Source of the DNA: CANNDT01 sp945876205
GTDB lineage: Bacteria > Acidobacteriota > Vicinamibacteria > Vicinamibacterales > UBA2999
Assembly: GCA_947503365.1 (NCBI GenBank)
Contig: CANNDT010000070.1
Span: 1 to 22,980, forward strand
Length of the DNA: 22,980 nt
Direction of reading: 5' to 3'
Part shown: positions 7,571-15,676 of the stretch, piece after piece
Numbering within the stretch: the stretch's first letter is position 1
Layout: each line of letters begins with the position of its first letter
The notes under the pieces: model-generated
Databases searched by the model: none
What the model saw: only the letters and a program-made list of their open reading frames with translations
Told to the model about the DNA's origin: nothing
Translations under genes and position numbers: made by a program

Positions 7571-8455
7571 CTACCAAGACCCTCCACCACCGCCGCCGCC
7601 ACTTCTCCCGCCGCCGAATCCGCCAAACCCGCCACCGAACCCGCCGCCGCCACCGCCAAAACCGCCGCCAAACCCGCCACCGAACGGACCGACGCCGCTG
7701 TTCCAGCCTCGCGAGGTACCGCCCCAGCGGCGGTGATGCTGCGGGCCGCGCAGCCGTCCGACGATGGCGTTGATCACCATGAACACGATAAAGAGCGCGA
7801 AGATGAGCGACCCGCCCGAGCCGGTCTGCGATGTGCGCGACCGGGCGGGCTCGCGGGGAACGCCTTCGAGCGTGACGTTTGGCTGCTCGGCGATCCGCGA
7901 CACGATCCGTTGGACGCCCGCCAGCAGTCCCGCGCCGTAGTTGCCCGATCGAAACTCGGGCGCGATCACCTGCCGGCTCGTCTCGCCGGCAAATCCGTCG
8001 GTGATGAACTGCTCGAGGTCGTACCCGACCTCTATCTCAATGCGGCGATCCCGGACCGCGACGACGATCAGCAGGCCGTTGTCTTTGCCGCGCTGTCCGA
8101 TCCCGCGTCCGCGGTTTTCAAAGAGCTTGGTCGCGTAGTCGCGAAGGGTCCCGTAGTTGGGGCCAAACGTGTCAATCGTCGCGACGACCACCACGTCGCC
8201 CGTCGCCTGCTGGAGCGAACGGATGATCGTCTCCATCCGCTGCTCGCTCGCCGGATCGATCACGTTGGCAAAATCGTTGACCGGCTTGGTGAGCTCCGGC
8301 AGCTCTTGCCCATAGGCGGGTGCTGCCAAGATCACGAAGACGGCTAAACCACGAAGAACACGAAGGTCACGAAGATTATCCAAGCCAAAAGAAAACTTCG
8401 TGGCCTTCGTGGCCTTCGTGGTTAAACCTCCGCCTTCGCGGCCTTGTGTGATCAC
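7571..8455 (-). CDS. TPM-domain protein (YgcG-like) with Gly-rich tail
   Basis: This 294-residue protein has a TPM domain at about 57-185 (PVNDFANVIDPASEQRM, TGDVVVVATIDT, KDNGLLIVVAVRDRRIEIEVGY, ITDGFAGE), one membrane helix (about 213-232, SLIFALFIVFMVINAIVG) and a Gly/Phe/Trp-rich tail ending GGGSW. This is the usual architecture; the tail is encoded by a low-complexity stretch at about 7574-7690. The GTG at 8455 overlaps the upstream stop by four bases and fits coupling, but it puts about 35 residues before the signal peptide. That extension (TTKATKATKF...LRDLRVLRG) is a translated dispersed repeat (8345-8425). A TTG start after the first repeat arm would give a normal signal peptide. The partner is LemA next door. 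Confidence 0.88.
   Translation of the reverse strand: MITQGREGGGLTTKATKATKFSFGLDNLRDLRVLRGLAVFVILAAPAYGQELPELTKPVNDFANVIDPASEQRMETIIRSLQQATGDVVVVATIDTFGPNYGTLRDYATKLFENRGRGIGQRGKDNGLLIVVAVRDRRIEIEVGYDLEQFITDGFAGETSRQVIAPEFRSGNYGAGLLAGVQRIVSRIAEQPNVTLEGVPREPARSRTSQTGSGGSLIFALFIVFMVINAIVGRLRGPQHHRRWGGTSRGWNSGVGPFGGGFGGGFGGGGGGFGGGFGGFGGGRSGGGGGGGSW
8345..8425. repeat. Inverted CACGAAG/CTTCGTG repeat inside the start of the TPM gene
   Basis: The left arm (8345-8374) has three CACGAAG units at 9-base spacing. The right arm (8396-8424) has three CTTCGTG units at the same spacing and is the reverse complement of the left with about four mismatches. The 20-base loop is AT-richer. A further CTTCGTG-type unit occurs in the signal-peptide codons just outside. 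Repeats of this look occur in many soil-bacterial genomes, usually between genes; here the whole element is in an open frame, as the 9-base period keeps the frame open. Confidence 0.75.
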
Positions 8456-9162
8456 GTGCGCCAGCTGTCTACCGAGCGGGCCAGTTGTTCGACCGCGGAA
8501 AGGTATTCGGGAAACAGGCGTGCCGCGTCGGCGGTCGGGATCGCGTCGGCGCGCTCCAACGCCAGCACGTCGGTGACGACGCCGGCGGAGAGGCCGGCGG
8601 CCTTCGCGCCTTCGTGCGTCGCCTCCGTACGGCTGGAGGCCGCGGCGCCGCTCAGCCGGGCGACGTTGCGCAGCAGCGCGGCGAACGCGGGGGCAGAGGC
8701 GGTGACCAGGGCCGCGATGCGTTGCGGCCGGCCGCCCGATTCGATGAATCCCTCACGCAGGTGCAACAGGTGGCTTTTGATCTGCGTCTCGCACGCGCGC
8801 CGCAGGTCCTCACTCGAGATAGACGCGCCCTCGAACGGGTTCGTTCCGAGCACCACTTCGTGGGCGCGGATGATCTCGCCGTACTCGAGCGGAAAGGCGT
8901 CGAACGACTGCCTGAACTCCTGCTCCGGGACGATCAGCGGGATGGCCAGGCCGTGACGCTCCCAGTGCGACGTCAGCTTGGCGCACGATTCCAGGTCGCT
9001 CATCCCGCAGGAATCGACCAGCGCGAGGCAGGAGAGGGGAGTCGCCTCGTCGGCGCCGTCGATCCGGGGACCGTAGGCGACCAGGGAGCGGAGGCGGGTG
9101 GCGAAGATGTGCCGGAGATCGGCGGCCAACGCGTCTGCGGCATGCCGCCACGTCGAACTCAT
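8452..9162 (-). CDS. Uncharacterised protein with degenerate nucleotidyltransferase-like N-terminus
   Basis: This is a 236-residue protein. The N-terminal part (LRSLVAYGPRIDG..ATPLSCLALVD) has the helix-strand outline of a nucleotidyltransferase fold, but the usual GS-x(n)-DxD metal motif is not present, so catalysis is doubtful. A helical C-terminal half follows (EDLRRACETQIKSHLLHLREGFIESGG, about 118-145). I recognise this as a recurring family of acidobacterial genomes without a known function. ATG at 9162 has only a weak GGAA ribosome site. It is the first gene of the minus-strand run, overlaps the TPM gene start by four bases, and is divergent from the YvcK-like gene. Confidence 0.65.
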   Translation of the reverse strand: MSSTWRHAADALAADLRHIFATRLRSLVAYGPRIDGADEATPLSCLALVDSCGMSDLESCAKLTSHWERHGLAIPLIVPEQEFRQSFDAFPLEYGEIIRAHEVVLGTNPFEGASISSEDLRRACETQIKSHLLHLREGFIESGGRPQRIAALVTASAPAFAALLRNVARLSGAAASSRTEATHEGAKAAGLSAGVVTDVLALERADAIPTADAARLFPEYLSAVEQLARSVDSWRT

Positions 9163-9187
9163 ATTTCCATTCTAATGGAGTTGACGA

Positions 9188-9255
9188 CGCGTGGCCTGAA
9201 GGCCACGCGCTACAGGTGATTGGACGCCTGTAGCGCGCATGCTTCAGCGTGCGCG
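9188..9255. repeat. Head-to-head pair of REP-like units
   Basis: Two 29-base units face each other. Unit 1 is the reverse complement of 9188-9216, unit 2 is 9227-9255, and both read CCTGTAGCGCG, then a hairpin with a CTTCAG centre, then a GC-rich end. Each unit folds on itself (9188-9196 with 9201-9209; 9235-9242 with 9247-9254), and the common heads pair with each other (9209-9216 with 9227-9234), giving a three-hairpin structure. The two stems differ at several bases, but both sides of each stem change together. It lies between divergent genes and could be an untranslated structural element, a REP-type mobile repeat, or both. Confidence 0.75.
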
Positions 9256-9280
9256 GCCCTGTCGGATAGAATCGGCGTTG

Positions 9281-10279
9281 ATGCAGTTGCGTGAGCTGAA
9301 CATCGGATGCATTGGCGGCGGCACGGGACTGCCGAGTTTGCTCGGGGGCCTCAAGAGCAATCCCTGGCTGCGCTTGAACGCCGTCGTCACGATGTTCGAC
9401 AGCGGCGGCAGCTCCGGACAGTTGCGCGACGAGCTTGGCGTGCTGCCACCCGGAGACGTCTTGAAGTGCGCGCTGACGCTGGCGCGCAACGAAGGCGAGG
9501 CGCGCCGAGTGCTCCTGTCGCGGCTGCCGACGCTCGAGCATCATGCCCGCCTTGCGGGACACACCGGCGGCAACCTCCTGCTGTCGATGATGGAGCAGTA
9601 CAGCGGAGACTTTCTCGCGGCGGTCGACGCCCTTCGCGCGCTGCTCGGCTGCAGGGGAAAGGTCTGGCCGGTCAGCGTCGAGCCCGCGTCGATCTGCGCC
9701 GAGTACGGCGACGGCACCGAGACGCGCGGCGAAGTCGAAGTGGATGCGGGGCAGTCGCGCGGCAGCCAGGTCAAGCGCCTCTGGCTCGAGCCTGAAGTCT
9801 CCATTCACCCGGCGGTGGCCGAGGCCTTTCGGGGCTTCGAGGCGGTGATCATCGGACCGGGGAGCTTCTTCACCAGCCTCATGCCGCCGCTGCTGGTGCG
9901 CGGCGTCAAAGAGGCGCTCGCCGACGTGCGCGGTCCGATCGTCCTGATCGCGAATCTGCTCACCGAGGGACGGGGAATGGCGGGCTTCACCGCCGCCGAC
10001 GAGGCCCGCTGGGTGTCACGCGCGATCGGGCGGCCGGTCGACGTCGTGATCGCCAACACCGGACGGCCCTCGTCGGAGATGTTGATGCGCTACGCGGCGG
10101 AGAACAAGCAGCCGCTGGAGCTCGGCGAGTTGGGTCCCGAGTCGGAGCCGGTGCTCGCTCGCCTCTGGTGCACCGAGATTGCGCGGCACGATCGTCGGCG
10201 GCTCGCGTTCGCGGTCTGGACGGTGCTCAGCCAGCGACTCTTGAGCCGCGAACCCGATTTTCAGCAGATTTCGAGTTAG
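9281..10279 (+). CDS. yvcK: YvcK/CofD-like family protein (gluconeogenesis-factor-like)
   Basis: This is a 332-residue protein with the family landmarks: an N-terminal GCIGGGTGLPSLLGGL loop (9-24), a FDSGGSSGQLRDELGVLPPGD segment (39-59), HTGGNLLL, then IIGPGSFFTSLMPPLLVRG and a VIANTGRPS stretch. YvcK proteins bind UDP-sugars and influence carbon flux and cell-wall synthesis; CofD relatives transfer phospholactate to F420 precursors. The usual ADDGGSSG is FDSGGSSG here, so this is a divergent member and the exact role is open. ATG 9281 is preferred over an in-frame ATG at 9239, which lies inside the REP element. It stands alone on the plus strand. Confidence 0.78.
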   Translation: MQLRELNIGCIGGGTGLPSLLGGLKSNPWLRLNAVVTMFDSGGSSGQLRDELGVLPPGDVLKCALTLARNEGEARRVLLSRLPTLEHHARLAGHTGGNLLLSMMEQYSGDFLAAVDALRALLGCRGKVWPVSVEPASICAEYGDGTETRGEVEVDAGQSRGSQVKRLWLEPEVSIHPAVAEAFRGFEAVIIGPGSFFTSLMPPLLVRGVKEALADVRGPIVLIANLLTEGRGMAGFTAADEARWVSRAIGRPVDVVIANTGRPSSEMLMRYAAENKQPLELGELGPESEPVLARLWCTEIARHDRRRLAFAVWTVLSQRLLSREPDFQQISS

Positions 10280-10297
10280 CGTAGTTGAAAGGTCGTC

Positions 10298-10440
10298 ATG
10301 CGTTCAGCAGAGCCCATGACGCGAACGCCCCTCGTTCACCCTCGAATCCTGTGCTTGCTTCTGGCCCTCGCCTGCCTCATTGACCCTCTCTCCGGCTTCG
10401 CAGCGCCATCGAGCGACCCGGACCCGGATCTCCCTGGAGC
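10298..10440 (+). pseudogene. Surviving 5' end (ribosome site and signal peptide) of a broken TonB-dependent receptor gene
   Basis: GAAAGG at 10287-10292 lies five bases before the ATG at 10298. The frame encodes a credible signal peptide (HPRILCLLLALACLIDPLSG then FAAPSS). After about 10430 it turns into non-protein-like sequence and runs on to a stop at 10714, out of frame with the receptor barrel that begins at about 10440. I read this as the original start of the receptor gene, separated from its barrel by an internal deletion with a frameshift. The exact joint is not certain. Confidence 0.55.
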
Positions 10441-12578
10441 GAGAGGAGAGCAGCGACAACAGCAAGTCGGGGCAGGGGCTCGGCCGCATCGACTACCAGG
10501 GCAGCTCCAACCATTCGGTCTTCGGCCGCTACATGGCGACCTTCGACGTGTCACCGTCCGCGTTCTCGCAGACCGAGAACGTGCTGACGCTGGCCAACGG
10601 CGCGGGCATCGACAACCTCGCGCAGTCGCTGACGGTTGGCGACACCCTGGTCCTCGGATCCAACGTCGTCAACGCGCTGCGCGTGGCGTTCAATCGCACC
10701 GCGATCAATCGTGAGAATCCGGCGTTCTTCGATCCGACGGATCTGGGCGTGAGGAACTATTACAGCTACAACCCGCACGAGATGGTGTTTGCGGTGACCG
10801 GCGCCTTCGCGGTCTCGGGCGGCACCGCCACCAAGGGCGTGTTCAAGACCAACTCGTACCAGGTGGCCGACGACGTGTCGATCGTGCGCGGGCGGCATCA
10901 GCTCGGCATCGGCGCCAACCTCGCGTACTGGAAGTCGAACCAGTTGTCGCACGCGCGGTCGGGCGGCAACTGGACGGTCAACGGCCAGACGACCGGCCGC
11001 GGTCTCGCCGACTTCATGATTGGCGCCGTCAGCAACCTGGAGCAGGGCGGTCCGGCGCTGCTCTACATGAACATGTTGTACGTCGGGATCTACGGGCAGG
11101 ATGCGTGGCGCATGACCGACCGCGTCACCCTGAACTACGGCCTGCGGTGGGAGCCGTTCCTCGGCCAGCAGATGGTCAACGGCGCGGCCGACATCTTCAA
11201 CCACGACAACTTCGCGAAGGGCGTGAAGAGCTCGGTGTTCCTCAACGCGCCGGCCGGCCTGCTGTATCCGGGCGACACCGGCTTCCCGGCCGGGAAGAGC
11301 GGCTACAAGAAGCAGTGGCTGAATTTCTCGCCGCGCGCCGGGCTGGCCTGGGATGTCAGCGGCAACGGGCGGCTGGCGTTCCGCGCGTCCTACGGGCTGA
11401 CCTACGACTTCCCGAGCGGCGACTACCAGAACATCAACGCGTCGGCGCCGCCCTGGGGCAACCGGTCGACCGTCGTCGCCACCAGCTTCGACGACCCGTA
11501 TGCGACGGTGGGCGGCAACCCGCACCCGATCGCCACCAGTCCCAACACCGTGTTCCCGCAGTTTGGCGCCTTCGGCGTGATGGATCCGAACATCGACGCG
11601 CCGCGGGTGCAATCGTGGAACGTCACGCTCGAGAAGCAGCTCTGGGAGAGCTGGTCGGGGACGGTCAACTACCTGGGACGCTACTCGGATCGGCTGTGGG
11701 CGCAGACGGCGATCAATCCCGGCGTGTTCCTCGGCCTCGGGCCGTGCACGCTTGGCGGTGTGGCCCAGGCGGTGTGCAGCACCAACGCCAACCTGAATCA
11801 GCGCCGCTCGCTCTCGCTGGAGAACCCGGCGGTGGGCCGCTTCTACGGCGCGATGGACCAGCACAACGCGGTTGGCTGGCAGAACTACCAGGGCGCCCGC
11901 TTCACGGTCACGCGTCGCGCGGGGGCGCGCGGCGTCAGCCTGAACGGCAATTACACGCTCGCGCGCTGCGAGGGGACGGCGACGCCGGGGAGCTTTCCGC
12001 AGTTGAGCAGCGGCTACACCAATCCTGCCGATCCCAACATGGACAAGGGGCACTGCGACCAGGACCGTTCGCACCTGGCCAACGCCACGGTGGGCTACAT
12101 GACGCCGGAGTTGAGCCAGCCGGTGCTGAAGGTGCTGGCGTCGAACTGGCGTGTCTCGGGCATCGTGTCGGCGCGGTCCGGGGCGTGGTTGAACGTCACC
12201 ACCGGCGTCGACAATGCGCTGAACGGGATCAACGGGCAGCGTCCGAACCTGGTGTCAGACGATGTCTACGGGGCGAAGACGTTGACCAGCTATCTCAATC
12301 GCGCGGCGTTCGCGGCGCCGGCGGCGGGGACGTTCGGCAATCTGCAGTACCGCGGCGTCGAGGGGCCCGGCTACTGGTCGATTGACATGGCGTTGTCGCG
12401 GCTGATCAGCCTGGGCGGCACGCGCAACGTGGAGCTGCGCATCGAGTCGTTCAATCTGACGAACCATTTCAACTGGGGCGACCCGAACACCGTGCTGAAC
12501 AACTCGCAGTTCGGCCGGATCACTGCCAACGGCGGTGCGCCGCGCATCATGCAGTTCGGCATCAAGTACGCGTTCTAA
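10380..12578 (+). CDS. TonB-dependent receptor barrel, N-terminally truncated (probable pseudogene)
   Basis: The 732-residue open frame corresponds to the barrel part of an Oar-like receptor. From about residue 35 it reads GRIDYQGSSNHSVFGRYM, a segment that in intact relatives comes several hundred residues in. Later parts include YGQDAWRMTDRVTLNYGLRWEP, SPRAGLAWDVSGNGRLAFRASYG, RVQSWNVTLEKQLW and a C-terminal IMQFGIKYAF with terminal Phe. Signal peptide, regulatory domain and plug are missing. The first 30 residues from ATG 10380 look like out-of-frame sequence, and a signal peptide lies in another frame at 10298. Without a plug and signal it could not work as a receptor. It converges on the receptor at 12603 with a 24-base gap. 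The barrel resembles a different subgroup from the two intact receptors. Confidence 0.82.
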   Translation: MTLSPASQRHRATRTRISLEREESSDNSKSGQGLGRIDYQGSSNHSVFGRYMATFDVSPSAFSQTENVLTLANGAGIDNLAQSLTVGDTLVLGSNVVNALRVAFNRTAINRENPAFFDPTDLGVRNYYSYNPHEMVFAVTGAFAVSGGTATKGVFKTNSYQVADDVSIVRGRHQLGIGANLAYWKSNQLSHARSGGNWTVNGQTTGRGLADFMIGAVSNLEQGGPALLYMNMLYVGIYGQDAWRMTDRVTLNYGLRWEPFLGQQMVNGAADIFNHDNFAKGVKSSVFLNAPAGLLYPGDTGFPAGKSGYKKQWLNFSPRAGLAWDVSGNGRLAFRASYGLTYDFPSGDYQNINASAPPWGNRSTVVATSFDDPYATVGGNPHPIATSPNTVFPQFGAFGVMDPNIDAPRVQSWNVTLEKQLWESWSGTVNYLGRYSDRLWAQTAINPGVFLGLGPCTLGGVAQAVCSTNANLNQRRSLSLENPAVGRFYGAMDQHNAVGWQNYQGARFTVTRRAGARGVSLNGNYTLARCEGTATPGSFPQLSSGYTNPADPNMDKGHCDQDRSHLANATVGYMTPELSQPVLKVLASNWRVSGIVSARSGAWLNVTTGVDNALNGINGQRPNLVSDDVYGAKTLTSYLNRAAFAAPAAGTFGNLQYRGVEGPGYWSIDMALSRLISLGGTRNVELRIESFNLTNHFNWGDPNTVLNNSQFGRITANGGAPRIMQFGIKYAF

Positions 12579-12602
12579 GGAAGCGCCCAATTCGCGACGC
12601 CC

Positions 12603-15600
12603 TCAAAATTCGACGCGCGCGCTGAGCTGCACCATCCGCGCATCGAGGATGCGTGACGGCTGCCGCCATTGCGGGCCGAACGTGTTGTTCACCTCCAGGA
12701 CCGAGCTCGCGTTCAGGGCGTTGAAGATATCGACGTTCGCCTGCACGCGCGTCTTCGCGATGCGGACGATCTTGCTGATCCGAAGGTCGAGCTGCGTCCG
12801 GCGATCTTCATACTGCGTTTGCGGCAGGACGAGCGGCACGTTCACCGTCCTCGTGCCGCCGGACAGATTGCGACCGAGCGACGGCAGCACGTCCGCCGTT
12901 GGCGCCGCGTAGGTCGCCAGATACGAGATGCCGGGCAGGTTCTGCAGGGTCGCGCTCACGAGAATCTGCATCGGCAACGGATAGCTTCCGTTCACCTTCA
13001 CCTGGGTGTTGGCGCCAAACGGCGTGACGGCTCGGCACGTGGGCTCGCCGTCGATCGTGGTTGCCGTGTGCGGCACGGGCGCCGCAGACGCGCCCGGCAG
13101 GCTGGCGGCGACGGCGCCGGGGCTGTCGACATTGAAGCAGACATCGCTCACCGTCCGTCCGCTGTCGATGCCGCCCGCGAGACGGATGCCTGGGCCGAAC
13201 CGGGTGTTGATGCTGGCGGCGAGGAAATCAGCTTGTCGCGTGTACCGTCCGAAGTTGGACGCCTGCGTGACGACGTTCGAGATCTGTCCGAACTTGTCCG
13301 GATTGATGTCGTACAACCCGCAGATCGGATAACCGCCGCCGCTGGGCAGCCTGGCGTCCCGCGGTGCCGTGATGCAGTACGAGCGGTAGTCAGCGTCGGC
13401 CACTGCGGTGTTGTCGGTGACGCGATAGTTGCCGTCCCAGTTGTGATAGTAGCCGCCGGTCACCGACACGCCGGTCGTGAGTTGATGCTGCAGCTCGGTG
13501 TTGATATCCCAGGTGTACGAACGGCCGCGCAGCACCACGTCGTCGGCATAGCGCGTCGCCAGCGGATTGCTCTTGCCAAAATTCTGGTTGTCGATTGCGC
13601 CGCACTCGCCGTTGGCCGCGAAGTTGGTGAGGTCGCAATTCGGGAGGTAGTCACGATTGGCGTCGCTCCACGCACGGTTCGCAGACGTGACCGAGGTTGT
13701 CACCGGCGCGATGTTTGCGCTGAAGGTGCCGGAGCTCATCTCGAGGTACCGTCCGAGCGAGACCTTCACCGCCGTGCGGCCCGTGCCGAACACGTCATAG
13801 GAGGCGCCAAGCCGCGGGCTCCAGTCCCTCCACTGCGGCGCATGCTCGACGGCTGGCAGACTCCGCGGCCCGACGAAGCGCCCCGCGTCGAGGCTGATGG
13901 CGGGAATGTTGGCCGAGTAATAGTCGTAGCGGAGCCCATAGTTGAGGGCGAGACGCTTGACGGTCCACTGATCCTGCGCGTAGACGCCGAGATCCCACGG
14001 CGAGTGCACCACCGTCCGTAACGGCGCGTCGATCCGCGTGCCGAGCTTGACGCGCTCGGGTGCGCTGGTCGGAAATGGATACGCATATTGCGTGACGCGA
14101 GTCGGCACGCCGTTGTTGAACGTGTAGGAAATGAACTGGTCGCCGGAGCTCGTGCTCCCTTCGTCCTTGATAGCCGTTTCGTTGCTCATGCCGAACTTGA
14201 AGACATGCGATCCGGTGACGTACGAGAGCGAGGCACGAACCGGGAAGCGATTCCCCCAGCGGTGGCCGCCGTAGGTGGCCGGCGCGTTATAACTGAAGCC
14301 GAGCCCCGTGTCGTTGATCGCGATGTCCTTCGGATCGACCTCGGGCTGCAGGTAGTTGGGCCAGCTATGAATGACCGCCGCGGCGCCCGCCTCGAGCAGA
14401 AGCCTGTTGGTGCGGGGCGAGGTCCAGGAGACCTGCACGATCCCTTCGGGGAAGTTATTCCACAGCGCCACCGATTCCGGCGCGTTGTTCGACTGGCGGA
14501 TGCACACGCAGTTGTGCGTGACGTCCGTGAAGATGTTCAGCTTGTTCTTCTGTGAAAGCTGCCACGTCAGCCGCACCGCATTGGATTGGTTCCACTCGGC
14601 CTGCTTCGATGGACGGTCGAAATCCGGCGTGTAGAACATCGTGCCCTGCGTCTTGTTGTAGAAGACGCCAGGTACCTGATTCTCGGACCCCCACCGGCGA
14701 ACCGACGCGAAGAACCAGATCTTGTCCTTCTTGAACGGCCCGCCAAGCGTGACACCGTAGTCGTACAGGAAGTTCACCTGCTGGCCGGTGCCGACGCCGC
14801 GCGAACGGAGCGCATCGGTCAGGTTGCTGCTCTGAAAATGGTCGTTGGTATATCGAACGAGGCTGCCGAATCGCAGCGTGTTGCTGCCTTCCTTCGGGAT
14901 CAGATTCATCGACACGCCCGTAGACGAGCTCTCGGCCGACATACCGCCGGTCTCGACGGACATCTCCTCCACGGTCTCGGAATTGAAGGCGTAGCCGGGC
15001 GATCCACCGCTCGACATGTTCTGAATGCGCATGCCGTCGTACTGCACACGCGCGTTTCCCACCTTGCCGTGAAAGCCGATCGAGTTGCCGGACTGGCCGT
15101 AGAACGTGCCTTGCGTGCCGCCGACGTCCGGCGGTGCGACCAGGCCAGGCGTCAGCGCCGCCAGCCCGACGACGCTCGCCTGTCCCATCGGTAGTGTCTT
15201 TAGCGTCTCCGCCGTCATCACCGTCTGCTGGCGGACGTTCGCGGTGTCCACCAATGCCGCTGCGGCCGTGACGGTGATCGTCTCCTCGACCGAGCCGATG
15301 CGCATGTCCGCGTTGACCGTCGCGGTGAAGCCCGACGAGAGCTCGATGCCTTCACGCTTGAAGACATTGAAGCCGGGCAGGGTGAACGTCACGGCATAGC
15401 TGCCCGGCCGCAGATCGACGATGTTGAACCGCCCCTGGTCGTCGGTGACGACGGTCCGCACCTTCTCGATGAGCGCGGGGCTGGCCGCCTCTACGGTGAC
15501 GCCGGGCAGCACGGCGCCGGACGTGTCGTGCACGGCACCGGCGATGCCGGCGGGGGACAGTTGCGCTGCCGCGCTGCGCGACAGAACCAGGATCGCGAGG

Positions 15601-15641
15601 GCGAGAAGGAGAACGTGTCCGGCGAAAGACCGTCGCTGCAT
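12603..15641 (-). CDS. TonB-dependent outer-membrane receptor with carboxypeptidase-regulatory-like domain (Oar-like)
   Basis: This 1012-residue intact receptor has a signal peptide (1-26, LSRSAAAQ), a regulatory-like beta-sandwich (about 32-118; GIAGAVHDTSGAVLPGVTV, VTDDQGRFNIVDLRPGSY), a plug from about 120 (ETITVTAAAALVDTANVRQQ) and a barrel ending VQLSARVEF. ATG 15641 has a strong AGGAGGGA ribosome site. It lies 35 bases after the carboxymuconolactone-decarboxylase-like gene, so they form an operon and may handle the same compound. Residues 33-120 closely follow those of the receptor at 1910-4891, including a shared PGFNVFKR(D/E)GIEL stretch, so the two are paralogues; their barrels differ more. 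The substrate is unknown. Confidence 0.93.
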   Translation of the reverse strand: MQRRSFAGHVLLLALAILVLSRSAAAQLSPAGIAGAVHDTSGAVLPGVTVEAASPALIEKVRTVVTDDQGRFNIVDLRPGSYAVTFTLPGFNVFKREGIELSSGFTATVNADMRIGSVEETITVTAAAALVDTANVRQQTVMTAETLKTLPMGQASVVGLAALTPGLVAPPDVGGTQGTFYGQSGNSIGFHGKVGNARVQYDGMRIQNMSSGGSPGYAFNSETVEEMSVETGGMSAESSSTGVSMNLIPKEGSNTLRFGSLVRYTNDHFQSSNLTDALRSRGVGTGQQVNFLYDYGVTLGGPFKKDKIWFFASVRRWGSENQVPGVFYNKTQGTMFYTPDFDRPSKQAEWNQSNAVRLTWQLSQKNKLNIFTDVTHNCVCIRQSNNAPESVALWNNFPEGIVQVSWTSPRTNRLLLEAGAAAVIHSWPNYLQPEVDPKDIAINDTGLGFSYNAPATYGGHRWGNRFPVRASLSYVTGSHVFKFGMSNETAIKDEGSTSSGDQFISYTFNNGVPTRVTQYAYPFPTSAPERVKLGTRIDAPLRTVVHSPWDLGVYAQDQWTVKRLALNYGLRYDYYSANIPAISLDAGRFVGPRSLPAVEHAPQWRDWSPRLGASYDVFGTGRTAVKVSLGRYLEMSSGTFSANIAPVTTSVTSANRAWSDANRDYLPNCDLTNFAANGECGAIDNQNFGKSNPLATRYADDVVLRGRSYTWDINTELQHQLTTGVSVTGGYYHNWDGNYRVTDNTAVADADYRSYCITAPRDARLPSGGGYPICGLYDINPDKFGQISNVVTQASNFGRYTRQADFLAASINTRFGPGIRLAGGIDSGRTVSDVCFNVDSPGAVAASLPGASAAPVPHTATTIDGEPTCRAVTPFGANTQVKVNGSYPLPMQILVSATLQNLPGISYLATYAAPTADVLPSLGRNLSGGTRTVNVPLVLPQTQYEDRRTQLDLRISKIVRIAKTRVQANVDIFNALNASSVLEVNNTFGPQWRQPSRILDARMVQLSARVEF

Positions 15642-15676
15642 GGTCCCTCCTGATGTGAACTGATGTCGAATGGTGT

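Noticed and set aside
7539..7736. Proline-rich small open frame on the plus strand
   Set aside because: It is only the reverse complement of the Gly-rich tail codons of the TPM protein.
10551..12074. 507-codon minus-strand open frame opposite the receptor barrel
   Set aside because: Composition (Arg, Val, Ala-rich without motifs) is that of an antisense shadow in GC-rich DNA; the plus-strand barrel is clearly real.
12669..14021. 450-codon plus-strand open frame opposite the second intact receptor
   Set aside because: Antisense shadow; no domain-like sequence, and the opposite strand encodes a full TonB-dependent receptor.
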